Assembly: GCA_024399495.1 (NCBI GenBank)
Contig: JAKSNY010000001.1
Coordinates: 124,001 to 188,000, forward strand
DNA: 64,000 nt
Source: Paludibacteraceae bacterium
GTDB taxonomy: Bacteria; Bacteroidota; Bacteroidia; Bacteroidales; Paludibacteraceae
Direction: 5' to 3'
Under the pieces are notes generated by a model. That model worked only from the letters and a program-made list of their open reading frames with translations. It ran no database searches and had not been told where the DNA came from. Both the position numbers and the translations under genes were made by a program. How positions within the stretch are numbered: position 1 is the stretch's first letter; each line of letters opens with the position of its first letter. Of the stretch, positions 36,725-47,167 are shown piece after piece.

Positions 36725-38259
36725 GAATTGCCTCAAGAAGACGGGCGGTTGCCATACTGACCGCCTTTTTTGTATCTGCGTATGTTTGTATATATGCGGA
36801 GCATCTTTCCATTGTGGGCATAAATGATACCCACTCTATGGTATTGCCTGATATTGACAATCTTGGCGGGGTACTGCGTCAGCGTGCAATCTTGGACAGT
36901 GTGCGTGCCGCAGATAAGAATGTTATAGCGGTTCATGCCGGCGATAATGTGCAAGGCACGCCGTTTTTCTCTTATTTTAAGGGAGATGTGGAATATCCTA
37001 CATTAGACTCATTGGGGTATGACTACATTATACCTGGAAATCATGAGTTTGATAACGGAACAGATGAACTGTATAAATATTATTCCAAACTTAAATGCAA
37101 GAAACTCAATGCAAACTATAAGTTCAAAAACAAAAGGTTTCATCGGATATTTAAGCCATACGACATAGTGGAGATAGGTGGCAGGAAAATAGCCTTTATA
37201 GGGGTGAGTGTAAATCTGAAGGGTAGCGTTGATAAAGGCAAATATGATGGGGTAAAGTATATTGATGCTACAAAAACAGCGGTATGTCTTGCTAAAAAGC
37301 TTAAAAACAGCGGCAAGGCAGATTATGTTATAATGGTTTCGCACATCGGGTATATGCCATCTAACGGAAACAATACCAGCGATACTATGATTGTACATAG
37401 AAGCCACTACATAGATGCAGTAATAGGCGGGCACTCTCACACTCTTATAAAGCCAAACAACCAGAGTGTGGGTGTACCATCAATTATTCCCGATAAAACG
37501 GGCAAAAATGTAATAGTTACACAAACAGGCAGGTATGGTAAGTATATGACCATATTAGACCTTGATTTAGAGAGCGGAGCAATAGAGCATAAACTTATCC
37601 CTGTTGATTCAAGACTTGATTCCGCCACAGCCAAATATGTGACAATGAGGCAATGGATAGATGGTTATAAGACAAAGGTGGATAGTGCAATGAAACGTAT
37701 AATTGCCTATAATCCCACTCCGCTTGATAACGGAAAAGTTAATGAAGCAGGTAATTGGGTTACAGATGTTATGTTTGATATATGCAAATCATTGACGGCA
37801 GAGAGAGTTGATTGTTTTATTATAAATGGGAAGGGATTGAGACACCCTATCCCTAAAGGCGGTATTTCAGAAGGTTTTATCAAGAGTTTTATGCCTTTTG
37901 AAAGTAACATTATGATAATAAGATTAAAAGGAAAGGATTTGCTTAAAGCATTTCAGGTTATGGCAAGCAGAGGTGGTGATTGTGTCAGCAGTGGAGTGTA
38001 TGTAGAATACGACTCTAATGCCAAACTGACTAAGACTCTTATAAACGGAAATTCCATAAATCCCGATGAAACCTACAATATTGGGACTATAGACTTTATG
38101 TATAGTGGTGGAGATAACTATACCTCTCTCTCAAAAGGGAAACCGATATTTATGGATAACGTAAATTATTGTGACCGCTTGATAGAGTATATTGGCAGCC
38201 ACAATAAGGGCTCAGAGGTCTATAAAATCAATGCCGATACTACATTAAGGTTTAAATAG
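36718..38259 (+). CDS. periplasmic 5'-nucleotidase / metallophosphatase (UshA-like)
   Basis: A 513-aa secreted phosphatase. After an N-terminal signal (AVAILTAFFVSAYVCIYAE) comes the calcineurin-type metallophosphoesterase domain with GINDTHS, AGDNVQG, GNHEFD, SHIGY and GGHSH metal-ligand blocks. The 5'-nucleotidase C-terminal domain follows from about residue 325 (NWVTDVMFD, FINGKGLRHPI, GGDNYTS). It probably dephosphorylates nucleotides in the periplasm for scavenging. The ATG overlaps the end of nadB (ATGTTAG), so the two are coupled; the nucleotidase could feed nucleoside or NAD salvage. Confidence 0.93.
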   Translation: MLGIASRRRAVAILTAFFVSAYVCIYAEHLSIVGINDTHSMVLPDIDNLGGVLRQRAILDSVRAADKNVIAVHAGDNVQGTPFFSYFKGDVEYPTLDSLGYDYIIPGNHEFDNGTDELYKYYSKLKCKKLNANYKFKNKRFHRIFKPYDIVEIGGRKIAFIGVSVNLKGSVDKGKYDGVKYIDATKTAVCLAKKLKNSGKADYVIMVSHIGYMPSNGNNTSDTMIVHRSHYIDAVIGGHSHTLIKPNNQSVGVPSIIPDKTGKNVIVTQTGRYGKYMTILDLDLESGAIEHKLIPVDSRLDSATAKYVTMRQWIDGYKTKVDSAMKRIIAYNPTPLDNGKVNEAGNWVTDVMFDICKSLTAERVDCFIINGKGLRHPIPKGGISEGFIKSFMPFESNIMIIRLKGKDLLKAFQVMASRGGDCVSSGVYVEYDSNAKLTKTLINGNSINPDETYNIGTIDFMYSGGDNYTSLSKGKPIFMDNVNYCDRLIEYIGSHNKGSEVYKINADTTLRFK

Positions 38260-38288
38260 GACACAGCCAGATCTTTCGGCATAAAGCC

Positions 38289-38316
38289 AAAGGCACGGAA
38301 ATTTCCGTGCCTTTTT
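38289..38316 (+). terminator. terminator of nadB-nucleotidase
   Basis: The perfect palindrome AAAGGCACGGAAA/TTTCCGTGCCTTT (38289-38314) is followed by more Ts. Confidence 0.9.
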
Positions 38317-38334
38317 CATTGTTTAGAGCTCAAA

Positions 38335-38369
38335 TTTTATCCAAAATGGATTATCCGATTTGGATAAAA
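38335..38369 (-). terminator. hairpin at the 3' end of the SDR gene
   Basis: TTTTATCCAAA (38335-38345) and TTTGGATAAAA (38359-38369) form an 11-bp stem abutting the SDR stop codon. The T-tract on the minus strand is weak. Confidence 0.5.
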
Positions 38370-39149
38370 CTATTTTTGAAAGCAGGAAATCTTTTTCATG
38401 GCAGTGAACACCACCCAATCAGGCAGATGCTTAATCATAGGTACAAACAGGTAGTTAAGTGCACCTGGCATTGATTTTTTCTTGCCCTTGAACATTGCTT
38501 TAAGTGCCTTCTTTACAAGTTTTGCAGGTGGCATTGATACATGTAGAGCCACCGCTAATTTGCGTAGGTTAGGTGCAAGTCCGTAGAGACCTGTATCTAT
38601 TGCCCCAGGAGTTATGGCTGTAACTGTAACTCCGTGAGGTTTAAGCTCATACCACATTGATTTGCTGAAATTAAGAATGTATGCCTTAGATGCGTTGTAG
38701 CATTGAATGCCCGGCATTGCCATCCAAGCACTCATAGAGCTCATATTAAGAATGTATCCGTGACCACGCTCCGCCATTGCGGCACCAAACAGACGTGTCA
38801 TGTTTGTAACGGTACGTATATGCAGGTGAAGCATAAGATTCACCCTCTTTTCTGCGGTATTGGCAAGGTCATTGAAGAAAAACACGCCTGCATTGTTAAT
38901 CAGCACTTCTATCTCTATTCCGTTCTCCTTGCAGTAGTCAAACAACTCTTGCGGAGCAGACTCTGTAGATAAATCCTTGTAGATTGAGATAGCCTTTACT
39001 CCGTATTTTTCTGCCATTTCATCGGCAGTTTCCTTGATTTCTTTTTCCTGGTTGCTTACAAGTACCAAGTCATACTTATAATGCTCCGCCAATCGGTGTG
39101 CGTACTGCAGACCGATGCCTGAACTTGCTCCCGTAACTAATGAAAACAT
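38370..39149 (-). CDS. short-chain dehydrogenase/reductase
   Basis: A 259-aa NAD(P)-dependent oxidoreductase with the Rossmann motif TGASSGIG (6-13), NNAG (85-88), catalytic Ser around 138 (NMSSMS) and the YNASK pair Tyr151/Lys155. The C-terminus (SMPGALNYLFVPMIKHLPDW) resembles the DltE/steroid-dehydrogenase-like subgroup. The substrate is not deducible. It lies downstream of mutS, separated by a heptamer array that ends next to its start codon. Confidence 0.92.
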   Translation of the reverse strand: MFSLVTGASSGIGLQYAHRLAEHYKYDLVLVSNQEKEIKETADEMAEKYGVKAISIYKDLSTESAPQELFDYCKENGIEIEVLINNAGVFFFNDLANTAEKRVNLMLHLHIRTVTNMTRLFGAAMAERGHGYILNMSSMSAWMAMPGIQCYNASKAYILNFSKSMWYELKPHGVTVTAITPGAIDTGLYGLAPNLRKLAVALHVSMPPAKLVKKALKAMFKGKKKSMPGALNYLFVPMIKHLPDWVVFTAMKKISCFQK

Positions 39150-39151
39150 AA

Positions 39152-39182
39152 TTGAAAGTTGAAAGTTAAAAGTTGAAAGTTA
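39152..39182. repeat. heptamer tandem repeat before the SDR start codon
   Basis: TTGAAAG, TTGAAAG, TTAAAAG, TTGAAAG (39152-39179). On the gene strand the units read CTTTCAA and end almost at the SDR ATG, matching the arrays at 20650 and 33584. Confidence 0.85.
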
Positions 39183-39190
39183 TTTCTTCT

Positions 39191-41776
39191 TTATCCTGTT
39201 ATTATTCTTTTAATCTCATTAAGTTTATTCAGTGCTTCCAGCGGAGTTAGTGAGTTGATGTCAAGATTCATTATTTCCTGACGTACTTGGCTAAGTACAG
39301 GGTCATCAAGTTGGAAGAAACTGAGTTGCAATCCCTCTCTTGACTCTGCCGCATCTCTCATTTTTTTGGAATGAGACAATCCTTGTGCAACACCCTTTGA
39401 ATTCTCCCCCTCTAATTTTTTTAGAACCTCAGATGCACGTTTCACTATGCTCTTAGGCATTCCTGCCATCTGTGCCACGTGAATGCCAAAACTGTGCTCA
39501 CTGCCGCCTCTGATAAGACGACGCAAAAATATAACTTTATTTTCAGATTCCCTAACAGAAATGTTAAAATTTTTAACTCTTTTAAAATTTTTCTCCATTT
39601 CGTTAAGTTCATGGTAGTGGGTTGCAAAAAGTGTGCGTGCTTTTGCTGTAGGGTTCTCATGGATATACTCCACTATAGCCCATGCAATGGATATGCCATC
39701 GTAGGTGCTGGTGCCTCTGCCAAGTTCATCAAAAAGAACAAGAGAACGCTCACTCATATTATTCAGTATGCTTGCCGCCTCGTTCATCTCAACCATAAAG
39801 GTGCTTTCACCCATAGATATGTTATCGCTTGCACCCACGCGTGTAAATATCTTATCAACCAAACCTATGCGTGCCGCTTGGGCAGGAACAAAACTTCCTA
39901 TCTGTGCCATCAGGGTTATAAGGGCGGTTTGCCTGAGCAGTGCAGATTTACCAGCCATATTGGGGCCTGTTATTATTATTATCTGTTGCTCCGTAGTGTC
40001 AAGGTGTACGCTGTTAGGTATGTATTCCTCCCCGATAGGCATCTGAGTCTCAATAACAGGGTGTCTGCCCTCTGTTATGTCAAGTTCTGTGGTGTTGTCA
40101 AGTGCCGGCTTGTTGTAATTGTGCGTTTTTGCCGCCACTCCAAGTGAGCATAAGGCATCAATATTTGCAATTATATGTGAGAGTTTCTGCAGTGCAGTGG
40201 TGTGGGTAGCCGCCTGTGAGAGTATATCGTTAAATATCTGAGTCTCCAATGCGGCGATTTTCTCCTCTGCCACTAAAATTTTCTCCTCGTACTCTTTAAG
40301 TTCTTGTGTTATATAGCGTTCTGCATTGGCAAGTGTCTGCTTGCGTATCCACTCAGCCGGCACTTTATCCTTATGCATATTACGTACCTCAATGTAGTAC
40401 CCAAACACATTATTGTAACTTATTTTAAGGCTTGGAATGCCTGTAGTCTCACTCTCTCGTTTTTGAATGTTAAGTAGGTAGTCTTTACCGCTGTATGCTA
40501 TATTACGATATTCGTCAAGTTCATCATTAACGCCAGCCTTAATCACCTCTCCCTTGCTTATCATTAGTGGAGGCTCATCGGTTATATATGTCTCTATCAA
40601 ATCTCTTAGAGATGTACACAGGTCTGTGTCACTGAAAAGTTCAGGTTGCCTTTTTGCAATCTGCTCTACTGCATAGAGGGCTGTTTTAAGTTGGACCAAA
40701 GCCCTTGGGGTGGCTCTGCCTACAGCAACTTTAGAGACCACACGCTCCATATCCCCTACAAGTGGCAGTTGGGTAAATAGAAAATCGGTAATGTCTCTAT
40801 CGTTATAGTATAACTCCACATATTTCTGTCTCTCCTCTATTTTCTCTATATCCTTTAACGGGAACGCTATCCAGCGTTTCAGTGTACGGCTGCCCATCGG
40901 GGTTTTAGTGAAATCAAGAATATCGGCAAGGCTTTTACCATCGGGTGATGAGGGTTGAAATAACTCCAAGTTACGGACAGTGAACTTGTCCATCCATACA
41001 AAACGCTCATTATCAATGCGATGCAGTGCGGTAATATGTGATGTTTGGGAATGCTCTGTCTGGTCTAAATAATATAGGATAGCACCTGCCGCTACGGTGG
41101 CTGAAACCATATTATCTACACCAAACCCTTTAAGAGATGCTACGCTGAATTGTTTTTGAAGCCTCTCTGTGGCACTCTGTGTGGAGAAACACCAGTCATC
41201 TTCTGCGTAGGTGAAGATTTTAGGTATATTGAGATTCTTGAATTTATCTTTGCATTGGGTGTTGTACAGCAACTCTTTAGGCATAAAACTGCTTATAAGT
41301 TTCTCTACATAGTTCTGAGAGCCTTGTGAGGCAAGAAACTCTCCTGTGGATATATCTAAAAAGGCGATTCCTAACTCACTCTTGTCAAAATGGACTGCCG
41401 CTACAAAATTGTTGCTTTTTACATCAAGAACGTTATCATTATAACTTACGCCTGGTGTAACAATTTCTGTAACCCCTCTTTTTACTAAGGTTTTAGTGGT
41501 TTTAGGGTCTTCAAGTTGGTCACATACGGCAACCCGATACCCTGCTCTTACAAGTTTTGGAAGGTAGTTGTCTATGGCGTGATATGGAACCCCTGCCATC
41601 TCCATTGGACCCTCACTGCTGTTGGAACGGTGAGTAAGGGTGATTCCCAGCACCTTAGACGCAATTACGGCATCTGATGAGTAAGTCTCGTAAAAATCGC
41701 CTACACGGAACAGCAGAATGGTGTCCGGGTAACGTCTTTTTACGTCAAAGTACTGTTTCATTAGTGGGGTTTCCAT
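39191..41776 (-). CDS. mutS: DNA mismatch repair protein MutS
   Basis: An 861-aa MutS1-type protein that recognises mismatches. The Phe-x-Glu wedge is RVGDFYETY near residue 25; Walker A is [13 protein letters not shown], followed by [14 protein letters not shown] and Walker [17 protein letters not shown], and a C-terminal helix-turn-helix region. It is full length. An octamer array ends 5 nt before the ATG, and a heptamer array follows its stop before the SDR gene. Confidence 0.97.
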   Translation of the reverse strand: METPLMKQYFDVKRRYPDTILLFRVGDFYETYSSDAVIASKVLGITLTHRSNSSEGPMEMAGVPYHAIDNYLPKLVRAGYRVAVCDQLEDPKTTKTLVKRGVTEIVTPGVSYNDNVLDVKSNNFVAAVHFDKSELGIAFLDISTGEFLASQGSQNYVEKLISSFMPKELLYNTQCKDKFKNLNIPKIFTYAEDDWCFSTQSATERLQKQFSVASLKGFGVDNMVSATVAAGAILYYLDQTEHSQTSHITALHRIDNERFVWMDKFTVRNLELFQPSSPDGKSLADILDFTKTPMGSRTLKRWIAFPLKDIEKIEERQKYVELYYNDRDITDFLFTQLPLVGDMERVVSKVAVGRATPRALVQLKTALYAVEQIAKRQPELFSDTDLCTSLRDLIETYITDEPPLMISKGEVIKAGVNDELDEYRNIAYSGKDYLLNIQKRESETTGIPSLKISYNNVFGYYIEVRNMHKDKVPAEWIRKQTLANAERYITQELKEYEEKILVAEEKIAALETQIFNDILSQAATHTTALQKLSHIIANIDALCSLGVAAKTHNYNKPALDNTTELDITEGRHPVIETQMPIGEEYIPNSVHLDTTEQQIIIITGPNMAGKSALLRQTALITLMAQIGSFVPAQAARIGLVDKIFTRVGASDNISMGESTFMVEMNEAASILNNMSERSLVLFDELGRGTSTYDGISIAWAIVEYIHENPTAKARTLFATHYHELNEMEKNFKRVKNFNISVRESENKVIFLRRLIRGGSEHSFGIHVAQMAGMPKSIVKRASEVLKKLEGENSKGVAQGLSHSKKMRDAAESREGLQLSFFQLDDPVLSQVRQEIMNLDINSLTPLEALNKLNEIKRIITG

Positions 41777-41780
41777 ATAA

Positions 41781-41806
41781 ACGGTGATTCGGTGATTCGG
41801 TGATGC
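41781..41806. repeat. octamer tandem repeat upstream of mutS
   Basis: CGGTGATT, CGGTGATT, CGGTGATG, CG. On the gene strand: AATCACCG units ending just before TTTATATG, the mutS start. Confidence 0.85.
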
Positions 41807-41940
41807 GTATCTCCGATAAATTTGTGCAAAATTACAATTTTTATTGAAAAAAATAGTTTTTGTTGATAAGTTTTTGTATATTTGTCAGTTGAAATTAAAA
41901 TGGGGTGTTTTGCCCTTGTACTTAAAAATTGAAAACTAAG

Positions 41941-44900
41941 ATGAATCACAAGTTTCTAAAACTATCTTTTGTAGTTATATCAGTATTATTTGGAGTGGTT
42001 GTCGTCAACGCACAAGACTGTCCTGACACCTTTTCAGGTACGGTTTTCTTGCCAAAAAACGGTATTACAGACACATACTATAAGTTAGAGAGTGTCAAAT
42101 ATTTAGATCCATCGTCAGAAATGGTTTCAACTACAGCCTCCTTTCATGGAGTGGAAAAACCAGGAAGAGGGGAGTATTCTGTGTCAAAAGTTTCTGATAC
42201 GGGAGGTAAATTATCTGTTGGATTTGAGAATTCAAACCAAACAGTTGCCGCATATGCGTTAAACGGACTGATAGCAGGTAAAACATACAAGATTGAAATT
42301 AAGGGGAATGTAACGTTAAGAGATAAAAACGCCACTAGTAACAAGCACAGATATAAATTGGTTCTTAAGTGGGAGGACAGCGGTGGCTGGCATAACCCGG
42401 AAAAAGTAAAAGAAGCGTCAGATTATCAGGCGGTAGGAGATTTCTCATTTAGTGAGACTTTCAAACCTAAGGGTACATCTCAATCATTATCACTTATTTC
42501 AGACTATTCAGGAGATTGCTACATTGTCAATATCACATCAATCACCATAATAGGTTGTGTTGATAAAAAAATAGTATCTGAAAACGGCAACAAACCTTGT
42601 GCGGGTGAGAATAACACTTTGATAGCTAAAGGTATTACAGGAACATGCAAATGGGAAATATCCAAAGATAACAAGCAGACGTGGGAAGTGATAGACGGTG
42701 CTACAGAATCTACTGTTACAGTGCAGGTTACAGATGAGTGCTACTATAAATGCACATCGGGCAGTGATATTTTGACAAGTGAGCAGATACGCCCTGTGGT
42801 GTGTTGCTCCGTAGCAGGTGAGCGTAAGGAAATTTTGAAAGTTTCGTTTGCCAGTCAGAAAATGAATGCAACAAATGTTGTGAATTTTGGAGACCTTGGT
42901 GACGAGATGTCTCAAGGTATCTCTTCAAATTACGATTATAACGTGTTTGAAAAAGGTGGATTAAAAGAGGGTAGTTATATTGTTACGCATAAGCCAGGTA
43001 ACGGTGGATGGGACGGTTGGAAGAATGCCGCTATCAAAGACCATACAAAAGGTGGTGCAGATACAAAAAACGGAATGCTTATTGTAAATTGCGGTAAGGA
43101 TCCGTTGGCAATGTTTGATTTGTATATTTCAGATGAGACGTTCTGTAAGAATACTGTTTACGATTTTGCCGCTTTTATCGCTAATATAGACTCAAACGTG
43201 GATTCCTCTCATGAGCCCGTTAATGCAGGTTTCCGTGTCTATGGCTATAATGATGAGACAGGAGATGAGACAGAACTCTTGAACACGGAAACAGGGGATT
43301 TGCCATATACTGGCGAGTGGATAGAAAAGGGTGAATCTTTCAATTCAAAGGATTTTACAATATTCCATCTGCAGATAGTGAACAATCATAAAAGTATGTC
43401 CACTAAAGAGGTTATTGGTAATGATATAGCCATAGATGATATTACTTTCTCCACATGTTCTCCTGAGATTAAGATATATACAGATGACAAATATAAATCA
43501 AAAGATACAATAGTATGCAAAGATGACGGCACTGATGTTCATCTTAAACTTGAGGCACACGCCGTATATGATTTGTCCACATTCTTCAAGATACCATATT
43601 ATCTGTTCCAGACATCTGCAGATAAGAATACGTGGACTAATGTTGGTACAGAAGCGAAAACAGATGCGTATATAGAGATTGATGTACCTAAAGATGAGAT
43701 TTATGAGAAAGGACTTTGGTACAGAGTATGGGTTGGTGGAGACAAGAATGCGGTGGAAAAATCGGCTGGGGACGGCAAGCCTGGCGAGGGTTGCGGAATG
43801 CTCACCGCTGTTTCAGATCCTATTTTGATTCAATATCATTGCAAATGCACACCTACAGACGCTCCTACGGTAAATAATTATTCAGAATGTCCTGTCACGG
43901 CGGAGCCATATACAAAACCATTAAGAGATTTGGTTACGTCTGCATACGATAAGTTGCGTTTTTATGAAGCAGCAGAAGGCGGTACTGCTTTAGATGAGAA
44001 TACCACTTTTGATGCTAAAACTGTTGGAGCAAAAACATATTATGCAACCAATCAAAAGAATACAGACCCTGTAACTCGCATAGAGTATTGTGAGAGTGAG
44101 CGTACACCTATTAATATAAAGATAAAAGATGCCGCTGTATTTGAAGTTACACCTAAATCTATTGAGAAATGTTTTAATGATGAGACCCCCGATACCGAAC
44201 TTACGTTTACTGCCTCAAAACCTGAGTATGATTATACTTGGACAGGAACGGGTATTTCTGCAACGGGCGTAAGCTATACTCTTGAGAAAAAGTCTGCTTC
44301 GGGTACTATAAATGTGGTGGCAAGTGACCCACAAGGTAAGGTTTGTGAGTCATCACAAGATGTTACATATAAGATAACTCCCGCACCTGAGTTTACTATC
44401 ACATCGCCGTCTATGGTATGTGTGTCAAATCCTGAGGCGGAAATCACAGTTAAGTTTACATCGGGTAGCGGACATTATGTGCTGACTAAAAACGGAACCA
44501 CATTAGAGGAGGGTGATATGTCTCTTGGACAGACAGATGTTATAATTAAAGATAATGTTGTTGCCACAGCCAAAGGCACCGTTTCATACAAGTTCTCTGT
44601 AAAAAACTCATTGGGTTGCGAAAATTCCAAAGAATTTGATATTGAGGTTAATGACAAGGTGGAGATACATCTTGTACCTACATCCCCTGTAGAGAATAAC
44701 ACTATTTGCCTTGGCGATGTGTTTGACATAAATGCCTCATATACTTTAGGGGCGGGAGAGTCTCTTACTTGGTATATTGATGGAATAGAGGTACCAGGAG
44801 AATCGGGGCAATCTCTTAAAAATCAATCTCCTGTGGCAGATACACAATATACCGTTGATTTAGTTGGTGGCAGTTGCGAGGGCTCTGGCTCACTTGATAT

Positions 44901-46164
44901 TAAGGTTAGAATGCCGGCTAATCCGCAAATTTCGGTTGATAAAGATGTAATATGTGCAGGCACCACAGTTAATATTACAGACAGTGACCCCGATGATGCC
45001 GAGCAATATATTTGGTACGTAAGTGTGGTTTCCGATGTGTGGACAGAGATGCCGCTTCAGAAAAACAAGAAGAGTCTTATTGATTTTCTGCCGATAGAGA
45101 CCGCCTCATATAAAAAGGTCTCAAAGAACGGTCCTTGCTCTGCGGAGAGTAATGTGATTACCGTTGAGGTCCATCCTGCAATAGAATTCTCTATAGAGCC
45201 ACTTGATAAGAAGATTTGTTCAGGGACTGATGTTGAGCTAAAAATGAACGGATACCCTGCGGGTTCCACACTCTCTTGGACAGAAAAATCTACAGGCACC
45301 GTTATTTCTTCTGAGGCAACTGTCACCGTACAACCAGAAGAGACTACAACATACGTTGCAAGTGTAATAAATGTATGTGAGGCAAGCAAAGGGCTTACAG
45401 TTACCGTATTGCCAGACCTGAATCCTGAAATTAGTGAAGATGTAACTATTTGTCAAGGTGATAAGGCTAATTTATCTGTAAAAGGTGTGGGTGTTACATC
45501 AATTAAGTGGTCTCCGGCTACAGGGTTAAGCAGTACTACTGCCGCAACAGTGGAGGCAAGACCAAGTGTTACAACTACATATACGGCAACATTGAGCAAC
45601 GGTGTATGTGAGGAGAGTGTGAATGTTACAGTAGAGGTGTCTTCTATTCCGCATGTGGGAATGGTGGAAATAATAGAGGGTCAGTCATGTACAGACTTAT
45701 CAGTCAAAGTTACAGGTAAAGGTGGTATGCCTCCATACATATATTCAAGAGATGGCAAGATCTATCAGCAAGAAGATGTATTTTATTCAATAACAAGCGG
45801 TTGGCACGCATTGTACATTAAAGATGCTAATATGTGTCAGAGCGATACTTTGTTTCACATAGATCCTTATCCAATAAATCCGGATAAGTTCTTCAGTCCT
45901 AATGGGAATGGAGTTAATGACCGTTGGTTTGTTGAGAACATAGACTGTTATGATGGATATATAATAGAAATTTATGATCGTTTTGGGCGTAAATTATATG
46001 TTTATAAGAAAGGTAGTTTTTCAGGAGGTTCTGTCTTAGAGGATTTTCCTGGGTGGGACGGTATTTATAACGGACACGAGATGCCAAGTGACGATTATTG
46101 GTATATTATAACAGTGGAACGAATACGCAGACAGTATAACGGGCACTTTACTTTAAAGAGATAA
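41941..46164 (+). CDS. giant secreted protein with type-B T9SS sorting domain (CHU_C)
   Basis: 1407 aa from the ATG; an upstream in-frame TTG gives a less likely start. The signal peptide (LSFVVISVLFGVVVVNA) is followed by an N-terminal carbohydrate-binding-like segment, cysteine-containing modules, and a long series of Ig/PKD-like beta domains with repeated CxGD/CAG-type openings (ICQGDKANLSV, VICAGTTVNIT, KICSGTDVELK). The last about 90 residues are the gliding-motility C-terminal domain: FFSPNGNGVNDRW, IEIYDRFGRKLY, WDGIYNGHEMPSDDYWY. This type-B domain routes proteins through the type IX system to the surface. The gene 33 bp downstream is PorP/SprF, its expected partner. It is probably a surface adhesin or filament; the ligand is unknown. 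Confidence 0.92.
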   Translation: MNHKFLKLSFVVISVLFGVVVVNAQDCPDTFSGTVFLPKNGITDTYYKLESVKYLDPSSEMVSTTASFHGVEKPGRGEYSVSKVSDTGGKLSVGFENSNQTVAAYALNGLIAGKTYKIEIKGNVTLRDKNATSNKHRYKLVLKWEDSGGWHNPEKVKEASDYQAVGDFSFSETFKPKGTSQSLSLISDYSGDCYIVNITSITIIGCVDKKIVSENGNKPCAGENNTLIAKGITGTCKWEISKDNKQTWEVIDGATESTVTVQVTDECYYKCTSGSDILTSEQIRPVVCCSVAGERKEILKVSFASQKMNATNVVNFGDLGDEMSQGISSNYDYNVFEKGGLKEGSYIVTHKPGNGGWDGWKNAAIKDHTKGGADTKNGMLIVNCGKDPLAMFDLYISDETFCKNTVYDFAAFIANIDSNVDSSHEPVNAGFRVYGYNDETGDETELLNTETGDLPYTGEWIEKGESFNSKDFTIFHLQIVNNHKSMSTKEVIGNDIAIDDITFSTCSPEIKIYTDDKYKSKDTIVCKDDGTDVHLKLEAHAVYDLSTFFKIPYYLFQTSADKNTWTNVGTEAKTDAYIEIDVPKDEIYEKGLWYRVWVGGDKNAVEKSAGDGKPGEGCGMLTAVSDPILIQYHCKCTPTDAPTVNNYSECPVTAEPYTKPLRDLVTSAYDKLRFYEAAEGGTALDENTTFDAKTVGAKTYYATNQKNTDPVTRIEYCESERTPINIKIKDAAVFEVTPKSIEKCFNDETPDTELTFTASKPEYDYTWTGTGISATGVSYTLEKKSASGTINVVASDPQGKVCESSQDVTYKITPAPEFTITSPSMVCVSNPEAEITVKFTSGSGHYVLTKNGTTLEEGDMSLGQTDVIIKDNVVATAKGTVSYKFSVKNSLGCENSKEFDIEVNDKVEIHLVPTSPVENNTICLGDVFDINASYTLGAGESLTWYIDGIEVPGESGQSLKNQSPVADTQYTVDLVGGSCEGSGSLDIKVRMPANPQISVDKDVICAGTTVNITDSDPDDAEQYIWYVSVVSDVWTEMPLQKNKKSLIDFLPIETASYKKVSKNGPCSAESNVITVEVHPAIEFSIEPLDKKICSGTDVELKMNGYPAGSTLSWTEKSTGTVISSEATVTVQPEETTTYVASVINVCEASKGLTVTVLPDLNPEISEDVTICQGDKANLSVKGVGVTSIKWSPATGLSSTTAATVEARPSVTTTYTATLSNGVCEESVNVTVEVSSIPHVGMVEIIEGQSCTDLSVKVTGKGGMPPYIYSRDGKIYQQEDVFYSITSGWHALYIKDANMCQSDTLFHIDPYPINPDKFFSPNGNGVNDRWFVENIDCYDGYIIEIYDRFGRKLYVYKKGSFSGGSVLEDFPGWDGIYNGHEMPSDDYWYIITVERIRRQYNGHFTLKR

Positions 46165-46197
46165 TTACTAAATTAGATAAATAAATACACTATTGTT

Positions 46198-47166
46198 ATG
46201 AAAAAATATGTATTGACATTATTAGGGGCAACAATGAGTATTCTTGCACTACATGCACAAGATGAGTTAATTTACAGCCAGTATCATTTTAACTATTATT
46301 TGGTTAACCCAGCCCTTGCAGGAGCGGAGCCATGTCATCATCTTATGCTTTCAAACAGAATGCAGTGGGTAGGTATGAAGGATTTTCCGATGACCCAATT
46401 GCTTACTTATAAGGGCAGAGTTTGGAAGAACATAGGAATAGGTGCATACTTGTATAATGACCGAAACGGCTACTCCAATAAAGCGGGCGGTCAGGCTACG
46501 TTTGCATATCATATACCTTTGTCAAGTGGCCGTCAGTATTCAAAAAAGGCGTCATACGACCGTCAGCTCTCTTTTGGTGTGTCATTAAAAGTTAATTATT
46601 TCTATATCAACACAAAAAAATTATATGATGCCGATCCTACCGCACAGGTTGACCCTGCTTTTGCAAATACAGACGGTATAGGTGTTAATGCCAATTTTGG
46701 TGTGTATTATAAGGATAATGGAGGATTTGTGGGATTGTCTTTGACAAACTTGATTCCTACAACGTCTGATATCTACGGTGACAAGGAGTTACCGGCACCT
46801 CTTACCGGTTTCTTGTTTGGCGGTTATACATTTGACATAGGTGCCAGACGTGACAAATATATAGAACCTATGGTTATGCTAAAGATGAACAAGTACTTGG
46901 AGGTTGGAATGGATGTAAATCTAAAGTATGGACACGAGGTTACGCGTGACTGGGGCTATTGGGTTCAGTTGGCTTATCGCCACAGTTGGAACACGAACAA
47001 TATTCAAGCCATGCAGCTTATGCCTATGTGCAGTTTCCACTGGAAAGGGCTTAATGTGGGCTACTGTTTTGGTCTTGATTTAAATAATCTTGTAACGCAA
47101 AATGGTGGTACACACGAGATTATGATTGGATACAGTTTCTGCCCAATAAAGCACTTCTGCCGCTAA
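46198..47166 (+). CDS. PorP/SprF family type IX secretion outer-membrane protein
   Basis: A 322-aa beta-barrel-type protein with a signal peptide (LTLLGATMSILALHAQ) and the family opening DELIYSQYHFNYYLVNPALAG, followed by MQWVGMKDFP. It ends in an outer-membrane-type strand (IMIGYSFCPIKHF). SprF-like proteins partner with type-B CTD cargo such as SprB and are needed for its surface attachment. The arrangement directly after the CHU_C protein supports a dedicated cargo-partner pair rather than the core porP gene. Confidence 0.93.
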   Translation: MKKYVLTLLGATMSILALHAQDELIYSQYHFNYYLVNPALAGAEPCHHLMLSNRMQWVGMKDFPMTQLLTYKGRVWKNIGIGAYLYNDRNGYSNKAGGQATFAYHIPLSSGRQYSKKASYDRQLSFGVSLKVNYFYINTKKLYDADPTAQVDPAFANTDGIGVNANFGVYYKDNGGFVGLSLTNLIPTTSDIYGDKELPAPLTGFLFGGYTFDIGARRDKYIEPMVMLKMNKYLEVGMDVNLKYGHEVTRDWGYWVQLAYRHSWNTNNIQAMQLMPMCSFHWKGLNVGYCFGLDLNNLVTQNGGTHEIMIGYSFCPIKHFCR

Positions 47167-47167
47167 A

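Noticed and set aside
39479..40147. 222-codon open frame antisense to mutS
   Set aside because: Lies entirely within conserved MutS ATPase coding sequence; Cys/His/Tyr-rich composition, no start context and no recognisable domain.
41929..41940. TTG start for the CHU_C protein
   Set aside because: The ATG four codons later begins a standard signal peptide.
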